From positions 21,001 to 85,000 of the forward strand of contig RPFO01001175.1 of NCBI GenBank assembly GCA_009746045.1: DNA of 64,000 nt, written 5' to 3'. The notes under the pieces were generated by a model. The model saw nothing but the letters and a program-made list of their open reading frames with translations. It ran no database searches and was not told the origin of the DNA. Below are positions 31,907 through 40,421 of this stretch, in pieces (the stretch's first letter is position 1; each line of letters begins with the position of its first letter). This DNA comes from Mesostigma viride (lineage: Eukaryota > Streptophyta > Mesostigmatophyceae > Mesostigmatales > Mesostigmataceae). Made by a program: the position numbers and the translations under genes.

Positions 31907-33094
31907 ATGTCTCAGGTTGATGCAGCAGCTGGGCAAGTTTTCAGGCGTCAGACTAGGTCACTGACCAGGGCCCTCCATGGGCTCCAGTCTCCCAAATGCT
32001 ATGGATTGCCACATCCTGTCCGCACAAAAGCTAGGACTGGTTGTTCCGCCATAGCTCCTGCGCCTGTGCCAGTGCCTGCGCCTGTGCCAGCGCCAGTGCC
32101 TGTGATTGTGCCAGCGCCAGTGCCTGCTGCGCCAGTGCCTGTGCCTGTGTACGTGCCTGCTCCTCTCCCTGGGATGTTCGCCCCTCGGTTTAAGGACTCT
32201 GACACTTGGCCTGCTGCAGGCCATGTGTGGCCAAATGGTAGCGGCGATTCCATGTTTCCTCTGGTGCATTGCGTCACCTGCAAAAAGGTACCGGAGAGGG
32301 CAGTGTGCAAGAAGGAGAACGGGGAGATGCAGTGCCGGGGGTGCGCTCTGGATGAACTGAGCGACAGGGTGGATGCACTAGGTCCCTCTCCTCCTACGGA
32401 GCAGGTGAATGGAATCGTCAAGGATTTTGACAAGGGCCTGAAGATTTACAAGTACGAATACGAGCCCAAGCGTCTCCCGCCTCCTCCCGCCGGCTACCCT
32501 CTGTCCAAGTGCATGTGCGCTGTGTGCAAGAAGCCTGCTCTCCACGCGCACGAAGTGGTGAAGGAGGTCACCCCTCAGATGCTGGAGACTACTCCCCATT
32601 TTCGTGTTGCCAAGCTCGTGGTTGGCGACATTGTTTGTGGGATCTGCCGCAATGAGTTCCTAGCCCAGTATGCCGACAACAACGTGGTCCTCAGCAAGTC
32701 CATGTATCGCGGCACCCAGTATTGGGAGTACAAGGGCCATATCGATGAGGTGTTCCAGTACAACGAGGAACTCCACAAGATGGCAGAGCGCGCCCGGGAC
32801 AACACGCACAACGGCCCCTCCAGTGACAAGTTTTACTGGCCTCGCAGGCAGTGCCAGAAGTGCACCAAGCGCATCGACATTAACGTGCAGAACCTGTATG
32901 TCGCTCCTAGGCCCCGTTCTTTTGACGTAGACTTGGTCTGCCACGAGTGCGCCACGTTCTGCAACCTTGTTTCTGAGGCTGTCCCTTTCCCGGGCTTTAG
33001 CCACCCCAACAACCGTCTCAAGCGTAATGCAGAGGCCGGGGGCTACGTTCTGTACGATGTTGTGGGGTCCAACAAGCCCTATTTCACCGCGTAG
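31907..33094 (+). CDS. Multi-CxxC zinc-ribbon-type protein with AP/VP linker
   Basis: 395 residues, ATG 31907 to TAG 33094, one exon. After a basic N-terminus comes a repetitive Ala-Pro-Val linker (residues about 49-90; APVPVPAPVP units from an 18-bp-like repeat at 32055-32165). Six Cys pairs follow: CVTC with CRGC, CAVC with CGIC, and CQKC with CHECATFC, suggesting three zinc-binding modules. Family not recognised; binding to nucleic acid or ubiquitin is only a guess. The 3' flank contains AATGAATAAGACTCC, shared with the RING gene and the pseudogene copy at 39137-40119. Confidence 0.7.
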   Translation: MSQVDAAAGQVFRRQTRSLTRALHGLQSPKCYGLPHPVRTKARTGCSAIAPAPVPVPAPVPAPVPVIVPAPVPAAPVPVPVYVPAPLPGMFAPRFKDSDTWPAAGHVWPNGSGDSMFPLVHCVTCKKVPERAVCKKENGEMQCRGCALDELSDRVDALGPSPPTEQVNGIVKDFDKGLKIYKYEYEPKRLPPPPAGYPLSKCMCAVCKKPALHAHEVVKEVTPQMLETTPHFRVAKLVVGDIVCGICRNEFLAQYADNNVVLSKSMYRGTQYWEYKGHIDEVFQYNEELHKMAERARDNTHNGPSSDKFYWPRRQCQKCTKRIDINVQNLYVAPRPRSFDVDLVCHECATFCNLVSEAVPFPGFSHPNNRLKRNAEAGGYVLYDVVGSNKPYFTA

Positions 33095-33164
33095 GGTGTC
33101 ATCTGGGCACTTGGCCCATGCAAGCCTATGGAGGCTACTGTTGATAGGGACTTGTGGTATTCTA

Positions 33165-33205
33165 TTTTGTAATGAATAAGACTCCTTGCATGCAAATCCA
33201 ACACT
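33165..33205 (+). repeat. Shared 3'-end segment
   Basis: AATGAATAAGACTCC followed by GCATGCAAATCCAACACTCATGC. It matches the RING gene 3' flank (reverse complement near 22850-22895) and 40222-40265. Probably a polyadenylation region inherited with duplicated 3' flanks. Confidence 0.65.
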
Positions 33206-33236
33206 CATGCACTAGGCGTAGGACTTGACTCGTTTG

Positions 33237-33825
33237 CGAAAAGTTCGGGCTATGCGGATAGCCCGAACTTTTGGAAACCTTGCTAGGGAAAAGTGAAAGT
33301 TTCCAGTGTGGATCCCAGCCATTTGAAAAGTTCGGGCTATGGTTCGGGCTATCGGTTTATAGCCCGAACCGGACCCTTTTGCCCCTTGAACGGTTGTGCC
33401 ATGCACTGTACATGGGGTAGGGACTTGGTTATTTGGACAGTGTGCAGTGTATGTGTGTGTGTTTCTTACTTAGATTGCTAACACATAAAATATAGGGGTA
33501 TTTCCTGTATATACAGATAGGATTGCTAACACATAAAATTTAGGGGTATTAGCTATGATTATATATAGATGACAATTGCTAACACATAAAATTTTATGTG
33601 TTGGGAAACAGAGTAAAAGAAAGAGTAGCATCCACCCATAGCAACACACCGCCCAGAGGGGAAAAAGGGGCGGTTCGGGCTATAAATCGATAGCCCGAAC
33701 CATAGCCCGAACTTTTCAAAATGGCTGGGATCCACACTGGAAACTTTCACTTTTCCCTAGCAAGGTTTCCAAAAGTTCGGGCTATCCCCAAAAGTTCGGG
33801 CTATCCGCATAGCACGAACTTTTCG
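33237..33825. mobile_element. Foldback element / MITE with long terminal inverted repeats
   Basis: Arms of about 170 bp at 33237-33405 and about 33655-33825 begin CGAAAAGTTCGGGCTATGC and end in the complement (one mismatch, GCACGAAC). TTCGGGCTAT occurs several times in each arm. The centre has three GCTAACACATAAAAT segments at about 33477, 33525 and 33577. No TSD is obvious, so it may be old. Confidence 0.75.
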
Positions 33826-33844
33826 TGGGAGCCTATGGTTGAGC

Positions 33845-33985
33845 GCCACGTGGCATGATATCCCACGAGAGTGGATAACGCCGCGCCGACGCGACGCTCG
33901 CACGGTACTATCGTGGGGCGCCGCGCCGGCGCGACGCTCGCATGGCACTATCGTGGGACGCCGTGGCCGAGAGGGTATAAAAGCG
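33845..33985 (+). promoter_or_regulatory. Promoter of the second F-box-like gene with TATA box
   Basis: GCCACGTGGCA at about 33846, two GC-rich ACGCGACGCTCGCA segments in tandem (33888, 33930), then TATAAAAG at 33976-33983, about 100 bp before the start codon. The likely transcription start is near 34005-34010. Confidence 0.65.
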
Positions 33986-34082
33986 GAGTCACGGGCGTTT
34001 GGGGGTAGGTCTCGCCTCCGACACTGCCAGTCACACAGTCATCCACACGCAGACAGCCATCCTAACAGCTGTAAAATACACA

Positions 34083-34751
34083 ATGGCCCATGCTGGTGCT
34101 ACTTTCGATGATCTGCCAAGCGAAATTTTGCACGTGTTGGCAAAGCTCAGCTGGCCCTACTTGCGTGGTGTGAATAAGGCCTCTCACAAGGAATGGGAGG
34201 CCGTTAAGGCGATAATGGAGGAAGAGGTTCGCGCTCTGCGCGATTTGATTGACGAGGAACTGAAGTTCCGCGATGCCAACCCCGATTGGTTGCACGATCT
34301 GAACACGGCGACTAGCCGTCGCCTGTATGAGTTGACGCATGATCAGCTGAGGGCCATTTATGACAAGGTGTCTGTGCCCCGCTTGCGTGAGGCGGAGGGG
34401 TACTTGTACACTACCCGCGCTGATCGTTTGGAGCAGATGGATTACACCTACACTGATTTTGTGGAGGTGATCGAACGCATTGGCGTGAGCCCCGGCCCCC
34501 ACACTAGGGCGGCGAGGGACGCCTATTTCGCATCCATTCCTGATGTGGATCGCGAGAAAACGATGGAGCGTCGCGTGGAGGAGTTGGTCGATATTCTGTG
34601 CGCGGCATTGGTGGCTGACGACACGGAGGCCAACGGGGGTGTGCCAACGATCAATTTGGCCAACGTTCTCAGCGACATTTTCGACCGCCACAAGCACATG
34701 ATCATGTGCCGTCTCTACAGCCATCCCTCGTTTAACCGGGAGATGCCTTAA
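34083..34751 (+). CDS. F-box-like protein, paralogue 2
   Basis: 222 residues, ATG 34083 to TAA 34751, single exon. ATFDDLPSEILHVLAKLSWPYL followed by GVNKASHKEWEAV matches the first block of the 30540-31175 protein and a divergent F-box. The second shared block is YFASIPDVDREKTMERR. No substrate-binding repeat is recognisable. A TATA box and a G-box lie upstream; AATAAGACTC lies 80 bp downstream (34829). Role, by inference: adaptor of an SCF-type ligase. Confidence 0.6.
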   Translation: MAHAGATFDDLPSEILHVLAKLSWPYLRGVNKASHKEWEAVKAIMEEEVRALRDLIDEELKFRDANPDWLHDLNTATSRRLYELTHDQLRAIYDKVSVPRLREAEGYLYTTRADRLEQMDYTYTDFVEVIERIGVSPGPHTRAARDAYFASIPDVDREKTMERRVEELVDILCAALVADDTEANGGVPTINLANVLSDIFDRHKHMIMCRLYSHPSFNREMP

Positions 34752-34976
34752 ACAGGCAAATAGGGATCAACTTATATGGCCTATTGGAAAAGGCTATATC
34801 CCATGGACTGTCTTATATAACTTTTAATAAGACTCGATTCCTATTGAAATTTGTCTCACAATGAGTCCCACAATGAGCCCCACTTAAAAAAAAATCTACA
34901 CCGCATACTATAAATAGCTAATGGAGCTATAGGGGTACCAGAATCCCACGAAGAATAGGGATTTCCCGCCACCCGC
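34752..34976. other. 3' flank of the second F-box-like gene
   Basis: Contains the polyadenylation-like AATAAGACTC and two CACAATGAG(T/C)CCCAC segments; otherwise nothing visible. Confidence 0.4.
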
Positions 34977-34980
34977 GCCT

Positions 34981-35470
34981 GTCACGTGACTTGTCTGCCA
35001 CGTGGCACGTCCCGATTGGTCAGCCCAACCCGTGGGATTCCAGAATCACACGGTGCCACGCGGCAGCCACCTATTCGCCAGGGTGTCCCATGGGACTCCA
35101 GGGACCCCCATGGGTGCCACGTGGCACGATCCCGTTGGACAGGGCGTATCATGGGACGCCAGGGTCCCATGGGTGCCACGTGGCGGGTTCCGATTGGACA
35201 GGGTGTATCGTGGGAGTACAGGGTCCCACGGAGATTCAGGGTCCCTGGTGCCACGTGGCGGTTACCGATTGGGCAGGGAGTCCCGTGGGTGCCACGTGGC
35301 AGCATCCCATTGGACAGGGAGGTCCCATGGGTGGCCAGGGTCCCTGGGGGTCCCCGGTGCCACGTGGCAGTCGCCGATTGGTCAGATAGTCCCATGGGAA
35401 TCTCAGGGTGCCACGTGGCAGCCTCCCATTGGCGGCTACTACGCCGGGGTCCCTGGCAGGGTCCCACGAT
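34981..35470. promoter_or_regulatory. Array of G-box plus CCAAT-box units
   Basis: Eight CACGTG cores (about 34983, 34999, 35118, 35177, 35252, 35292, 35361, 35412) plus one CACGCG variant (35056). Most are followed 10-15 bp later by GATTGG or a near form (inverted CCAAT) and then a CAGGG...TCCCATGGG segment. Spacing is about 40-75 bp. It ends at a TATATTTAT at about 35470. It looks like a minisatellite made of promoter modules; no intact gene starts next to it. Confidence 0.65.
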
Positions 35471-35536
35471 ATATTTATCCCAATAATTGACGGGTTAGAG
35501 GCGCCTGCCACGCATTCTACTATGCTTGGAGAGGTT

Positions 35537-36244
35537 AGAATGCTTGGACTGCTTGCCTCCCTTGGGTTGCTGCCTACCTGGACTTTTCCCATCGCCACGG
35601 CGCAAATCGCCAGCAGACTCTGGCTTAGAGCGACTCTTCCGGTCACAGACGTTGCCGCCCTTGCAAATTATGGCGCGCGGGTCATATCGACGCAGCGGCG
35701 CATAGTAGTTTCCTGTCTTTACGTGCATTATAGTGGTAAGATTGATGGAGGACGGAGGGCCCCTTCCTCGGACGGCCACTTCCTCCCACGCCACTTCCTC
35801 CACTTCCGCGGCGACTTCGCCTGCGTCAATCTGTGGACGTGCGCACACCTCGCAAAATGGCGCAAGAGGCAGATTATCTGCCGTGCAGGTTGCGCAGGTC
35901 CAATCCCCCAACGCGGCATCCGGCAATGAGAGTGCCGGGCCGGGCACAACTGTGTCCACATTTCCTCTCTCCGCCGCCGTCGTAGTGGTCAGAATGATGG
36001 AAGACGAAAGACACCCGGCCAATCCCTCCACTTCCGCGGCCACTTCCTCTCCTGGGTCAATCCGAGGCCCATCGCATACCACGCAAAATGGCGCAAGAGG
36101 CGGATTATCTAGCGTGCAGCTCCTGCAGGCCCAAAGCCTTCATGCGGCATCCGGATCGTACTTAACCACCTGCACATATGTCGGCTTTGAACAAGCCATG
36201 AGGCAAGTATTTAATTCCTTTTAGGTACCCACCGAAAGTCGTAT
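35537..36244 (-). pseudogene. RanBP2 zinc-finger gene copy, broken
   Basis: Duplicate of 21999-22701. Start ATG at 36199, but codon 20 is TGA (36140-36142) where the first copy has TCA (Ser). It has one codon fewer in the Glu/Ala linker, and it is cut off at its 3' end near 35537, where it fuses to sequence encoding NLSKHSRM. Both zinc fingers are otherwise preserved. The duplication includes about 45 bp of upstream sequence, so it is a DNA-level copy. Confidence 0.8.
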
Positions 36245-36619
36245 GTGAGCATGCACGTTGCACGTTTGCCGAAATTTCCCCTTGGATTAATGTTATAAAA
36301 CGAGTGCCATAGCCTACCTTCCTAGCCTGCCCTGCCACGGAGGCAGGTGGTCACTATAACTCGCGGTTCCTTCGTACCGTTACGGATACGGTCCATGACA
36401 ACTCCTCGTACGGTGCGTGAAATCCCTCGTACGGGCGACAAAACTCCTTCATACGGTCCATGACAACATCCTACAGTTTTGGTTCTCTCAGTTTCCGTTA
36501 CGCAATTTTAGGCACTGCGCAGTGGTTCGACGGTAGTTGGGCACCAAAATGGACTGAACCGGTCGCGAAAAATATACCCTCAAACACAGCCATTTTCGAT
36601 GAGTGTGGTGGGGTATTGC
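36245..36619. other. Intergenic
   Basis: No gene. It holds four TACGGT/TACGG(A/G)-type segments around 36373-36465 (CGTACGGTGCGTGAAA, CGTACGGGCGAC, ATACGGTCCATGACAAC) that look like short degenerate repeats. Confidence 0.4.
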
Positions 36620-36919
36620 TATGAGATATGCTGATCATAACGCAATTCCTGGGTCGAAAAATGATGCACGAATGAGCACATACGACCTTACTATCGCAGC
36701 ACCTGCGCAGGGCCTGCACGGATTACGAATTACGTGTTTCCACGACGACACCCATGTCGACGATATCGAAGAAGGTAATGCCACGTCCAATAATGCATCA
36801 TTCTCTATGAGACATGCTAACCATAACGCAATTTCAGGGTCGAAAAACAATTCATGAATAAGCATACATGACTTGCCGAACGCAGCAACCCTTCACCGTT
36901 CGCAATCACTCCGACGACC

Positions 36920-37654
36920 ATGTCTGCCTGCCGCGCAGGCAGGGCAAACCCTCCCGGCCCTCCGCCCCCCAACGTGCCAGTCATCCGCACAGTCGCAGCG
37001 GCACTGCGACACCTCGAGAAAGCTAAAGAAAAACTCGAGCGTGTGATGTATGGCGTCGACGAGGAGGTCCGTCCCCACGGACCTATCACGCCGGCTGAAA
37101 TCAATCTCATCATTGATGCTCGCCGTATGGTGTTGGGCGAGCAACCCAGGCCAGTGTACATGCAAGTCGCATGGCGCAGGGGCGGGGTGACATGGGAACC
37201 GATGTCACGATTTACTGCGGAATGCAACGCGTGCGTCATGCGCCTCCTAAATAACCGTGCAACGCGCGGCACCCAGCAAATGGCGAACGGGTGGGCGCCT
37301 GTCGACAAGGCTTTCTTGGATGACCAGTGGCGCTTTGAAATTGCGCGTCAGATGCGGCAGCGCGATCCACAGCCGCAGCCGCAGCCCCAGCCCCAGCCTG
37401 TCGCCACAAACGAGCATGGTCACCGGCCCCGGGATCCGGTGAATGCCGGCGATGACGACAATGCACGGGGGCCTCGTCCTCGCCCCTCCATTGTCGTAAG
37501 GGGGGGCGTGGAGCCAGCCGTGGAGCCCGATATTGATGACGCTTACTCAGACTCTGAGGAGGAGGAGGAGGAGGTGGACACGGACAGTGAGGATGATGAT
37601 TCCTCCGAGGAGGAGGGAGAGGTCATGCCCCAAAGCCCTCCTCTAGCCCTGTGA
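36920..37654 (+). CDS. Unknown protein with conserved helical core and acidic tail (left copy)
   Basis: 244 residues, ATG 36920. A Pro-rich N-terminus, then KAKEKLERVMYGVDEEV, TPAEINLIIDARRM, YMQVAWRRGGVTWEPMS, ECNACVMRLLNN and FLDDQWRFEIARQM (together residues about 35-155), then Gln-Pro repeats and a Glu/Asp/Ser tail. I do not recognise the family. It occurs at least four times in this window (36920, 38745 minus, 53833, 54200-55000 both strands), always in convergent pairs, which suggests a transposon or multicopy accessory gene. Confidence 0.65.
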   Translation: MSACRAGRANPPGPPPPNVPVIRTVAAALRHLEKAKEKLERVMYGVDEEVRPHGPITPAEINLIIDARRMVLGEQPRPVYMQVAWRRGGVTWEPMSRFTAECNACVMRLLNNRATRGTQQMANGWAPVDKAFLDDQWRFEIARQMRQRDPQPQPQPQPQPVATNEHGHRPRDPVNAGDDDNARGPRPRPSIVVRGGVEPAVEPDIDDAYSDSEEEEEEVDTDSEDDDSSEEEGEVMPQSPPLAL

Positions 37655-37902
37655 TGAATGTATTGCAATAATAAGTAATTTAATAGTTTAATGAAATCTC
37701 ATTTTCATTATGACAATGTGTCTCTGCATGGGAATTCAATTATCCATGATACAATGAGTTTCCACGTGGCACATTTCCATGGCATGGCAAGTAGGTCCGT
37801 ATGGAAAATGGGGTCACCTTAGGGTTTTGTAGAATGAGATTTCATTAAAATATTAAAATACTGATTATTGCATTACATTCGTCACAAGACTAGAGGAGGG
37901 CT

Positions 37903-38745
37903 TTATGGCATTATCTCTCCCTCCTCCTCAGAGGACGCATCACCCTCACTGTCCGAGTCCACCTCCTCCTCCTCCTCCTCCTCCTCCTCAACCTCAACCT
38001 CAACCTCCTCCTCCTCCTCCTCCTCCTCCTCCTCCTCCTCCTCCTCCTCCTCCTCCTCCTCCTCCTCCTCCTCCTCCTCCTCCTCCTCCTCCTCCTCCTC
38101 CTCTGCCTCAGAGTCAGAGTAAGCGTCATCAGTATCGAGCTCCACGGCTGGCTCCACGCCCCCCCTTACGACAATGGAGGGGCGAGGACGAGGCCCCCGT
38201 GCATTGTCGTCATCGCCGGCATTCACCGGATCCTGGGGCCGGTGACCATGCTCGTTTGTGGCGACAGGCTGGGGCTGGGGCTGCGGCTGCGGCTGTGGAT
38301 CGCGCCGCCGCATCTGACGCGCAATTTCAAAGCGCCACTGGTCATCCAAGAAAGCCCTGTCGACAGGCGCCCACCCGTTCGCCATTTGCTGGGTGCCGCG
38401 CGTTGCACGGTTATTTAGGAGGCGCATGACGCACACGTTGCATTCCGCAGTAAATCGTGACATCGGTTCCCATGTCACCCCGCCCCTGCGCCATGCGACT
38501 TGCATGTACACTGGCCTGGGTTGCTCGCCCAACACCATACGGCGAGCATCAATGATGAGATTGATTTCAGCCGGCGTGATAGGTCCGTGGGGACGGACCT
38601 CCTCGTCGACGCCATACATCACACGCTCGAGTTTTTCTTTAGCTTTCTCGAGGTGTCGCAGTGCCGCTGCGACTGTGCGGATGACTGGCACGTTGGGGGG
38701 CGGAGGGCCGGGAGGGTTTGCCCTGCCTGCGCGGCAGGCAGACAT
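37903..38745 (-). CDS. Unknown protein, right palindrome copy, with expanded poly-Glu
   Basis: 280 residues from ATG 38745. The core is almost identical to the 36920 product. The acidic tail is lengthened by a (GAG)n tract (plus strand CCT, 37963-38103), against six Glu in the left copy. One C lost in ATGCCCCAAAG (ATGCCATAAAG here) creates TAA at 37903, removing the last seven residues. Confidence 0.65.
   Translation of the reverse strand: MSACRAGRANPPGPPPPNVPVIRTVAAALRHLEKAKEKLERVMYGVDEEVRPHGPITPAEINLIIDARRMVLGEQPRPVYMQVAWRRGGVTWEPMSRFTAECNVCVMRLLNNRATRGTQQMANGWAPVDRAFLDDQWRFEIARQMRRRDPQPQPQPQPQPVATNEHGHRPQDPVNAGDDDNARGPRPRPSIVVRGGVEPAVELDTDDAYSDSEAEEEEEEEEEEEEEEEEEEEEEEEEEEEEEEEEEVEVEVEEEEEEEEEVDSDSEGDASSEEEGEIMP
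37963..38103. repeat. (CCT)n / (GAG)n trinucleotide tract
   Basis: About 140 bp of CCT triplets with a few CAA interruptions, coding poly-Glu on the minus strand. The reverse frames give spurious poly-Ser and poly-Pro ORFs. Confidence 0.95.
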
Positions 38746-39045
38746 GGTCGTCGGAGTGATTGCGAACGGTGAAGGGTGGTGAAGGGTTGCTGCGTTCGGC
38801 AAGTCGTGTATGCTTATTCATGCATTGTTTTTCGACCCTGAAATTGCGTTATGGTTAGCATATCTCGTAGAGAATGATGCATTAGTGGACGTGGCATTAC
38901 CTTCTTCGATATCGTCGACATGGGTGTCGTCGTGGAAACACGTAATTCGTTATCCATGCAGGCCCTGCGCAGGTGCTGCGATAGTAAGGTCATATGTGCT
39001 CATTCTTGCATCGTTTTTCGACCCATCAATTGCGTTATGATTAGC

Positions 39046-39136
39046 ATATCTCGTAGATAATTATGCAATATTGCACGTGACAATTACTTTTTGGATAGTA
39101 TCGTCATTCTCGCCGCCATGGAAACACGTAACTGTC
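39046..39136 (+). other. Promoter-like segment adjoining the palindrome
   Basis: Contains TATTGCACGTGACAATTAC and CGCCATGGAAACACGTAA, forms that recur at 36735-36790, 53637-53690 and 55120-55185 in varied orientation. Confidence 0.4.
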
Positions 39137-40119
39137 GCTCCTGCGCCAGTGATTGTGCCAGCGTGTGTGCCAACGCCTGTGAATGCGTCTTCGGCTCTCA
39201 CTGGGATATTAGCCCCTCGGATTAAGGACTCTGAGACTTGGCCTCCTGCGGGTCACGAGTCGCCACCTCCTGGTGGTTCCCATTGTCCTCTAGTGTATTG
39301 TGTCACCTGCAAAAGGGTAGCTGAGAGGGCGGTGTGAAAGAGGCAGAACGGGGAGATGCAGTGCCGGGGGTGTGCTCTGAATGAGCTGAGCGACCTGATG
39401 GATGCGCTAGGTCCCTCTCCTTCTTTGGATCAGGTGAATAAGACCATCATGGATTTTGACAAGGGCATGAAGGTTTACAAGTACGCATACCGGCCCAAGA
39501 GTCTCCCGCCTCCACCCACCGGTTACCCTGTGTCCAAGTGCATGAGCGCGATATGCAAGAAGCCCGCTCTCCACGCGCACGAAATGGTGAAGGAGGCCAC
39601 CCCTCAAATGCTGGAGACTGTTCCCGAGATTCGGCTTTGCAAGCTCGTGGTTGGGGACATCGTTTGTGGGATCTGCCGCAACACGCTCCTCACCCAGTTA
39701 GTCGATCACAACGTGGTTGTCAGCAAGGTCGTGCACCGCGGCACCCTGCATCTGGATTACAAGCGCCAGATAGACGAGGTGTTCCAGTACAACGAGGACC
39801 TCCACAAGATGGCAGAGCGCGCCTTGGACAACACGTATACCGGCCCTGGTGGCAAGGCCTACCGGCCTCCAATGCACTGCCACAAGTGCTCCAAGCATAT
39901 CGACATCAACGTCCAGAACCTGTACGCCGCCCCAAGACCCCGCTCTTCCGACATTGACCTGGTCTGCTACGAGTGTGCCACGTTCTGCAGCCTGGTTTCT
40001 GAGGCCATTGATTTCCCCCCGACACCCGCCCAAACAACTGGGTCAAGCGTAGTGCGGAGGCCTTTGGCTGCTTTGGTTACGATGTCGAGGGGTCCAAGAA
40101 GCCCTATTTCACCGAGTAA
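39137..40119 (+). pseudogene. Zinc-ribbon gene copy, broken
   Basis: Paralogue of 31907-33094 lacking the N-terminal 50 or so codons. The Cys codon after AERAV is TGA (39335-39337; TGC in the intact gene). A frame change near 40020 in a C-run moves the last 30 codons (PNNWVKRSAEAFG to KKPYFTE-stop at 40119) out of frame. All other Cys pairs remain except CMSAIC in place of CMCAVC. It is fused upstream to the palindrome's promoter-like segment. Confidence 0.82.
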
Positions 40120-40221
40120 GGTGTAAGCTGGGCACTTAGCCCATACAGGCCCACAGAGGCCACTGCCGACTTAGATAGGGCGCTGTTGTTATGGGACTTT
40201 TCTTATTGTTTGTTGTTATTT

Positions 40222-40421
40222 GTAATGAATAAGACTCGTTGCCTGCGAACCCAACACAAATGCATACTTGGATAGGAATCCGCCGCCCCGCGAATAGGAA
40301 CATTGACGGATATCCCACGATACTAGGATTTCCCATGATATTGGCATCTGTCACATAATACGGCCAGGTGGACGGACAGATGGGCGGCGGGGTCACCCTA
40401 GGGTTTAGTAGCACTCATAAA
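40222..40421 (+). repeat. Dispersed repeat carrying a gene 3' end (copy 2)
   Basis: Inverted relative to 22702-22900: AATGAATAAGACTCG, CAACACAAATGCAT, GAATCCGC..CGCGAATAGGAAC, GGATATCCC, and GGTTTAGTAG at the far end. Matches with scattered substitutions. Confidence 0.75.

Larger units (their letters stand above)
36620..39045. repeat. Second convergent palindrome (two copies of an unknown gene)
   Basis: Left arm about 36620-37705 and right arm about 37826-39045, with a spacer of about 120 bp (37706-37825) that contains GTTTCCACGTGGCAC. Each arm holds upstream sequence, the gene and its 3' end. The arms are very similar apart from the Glu-codon expansion in the right arm. Confidence 0.9.

Noticed and set aside
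37868-38429. Plus-strand ORFs with poly-Ser or poly-Pro
   Set aside because: Antisense frames of the poly-Glu coding tract in the minus-strand gene.
39335-39337. UGA recoding (selenocysteine) in the zinc-ribbon copy
   Set aside because: A second lesion near 40020 and a truncated N-terminus show the copy is a decaying pseudogene.
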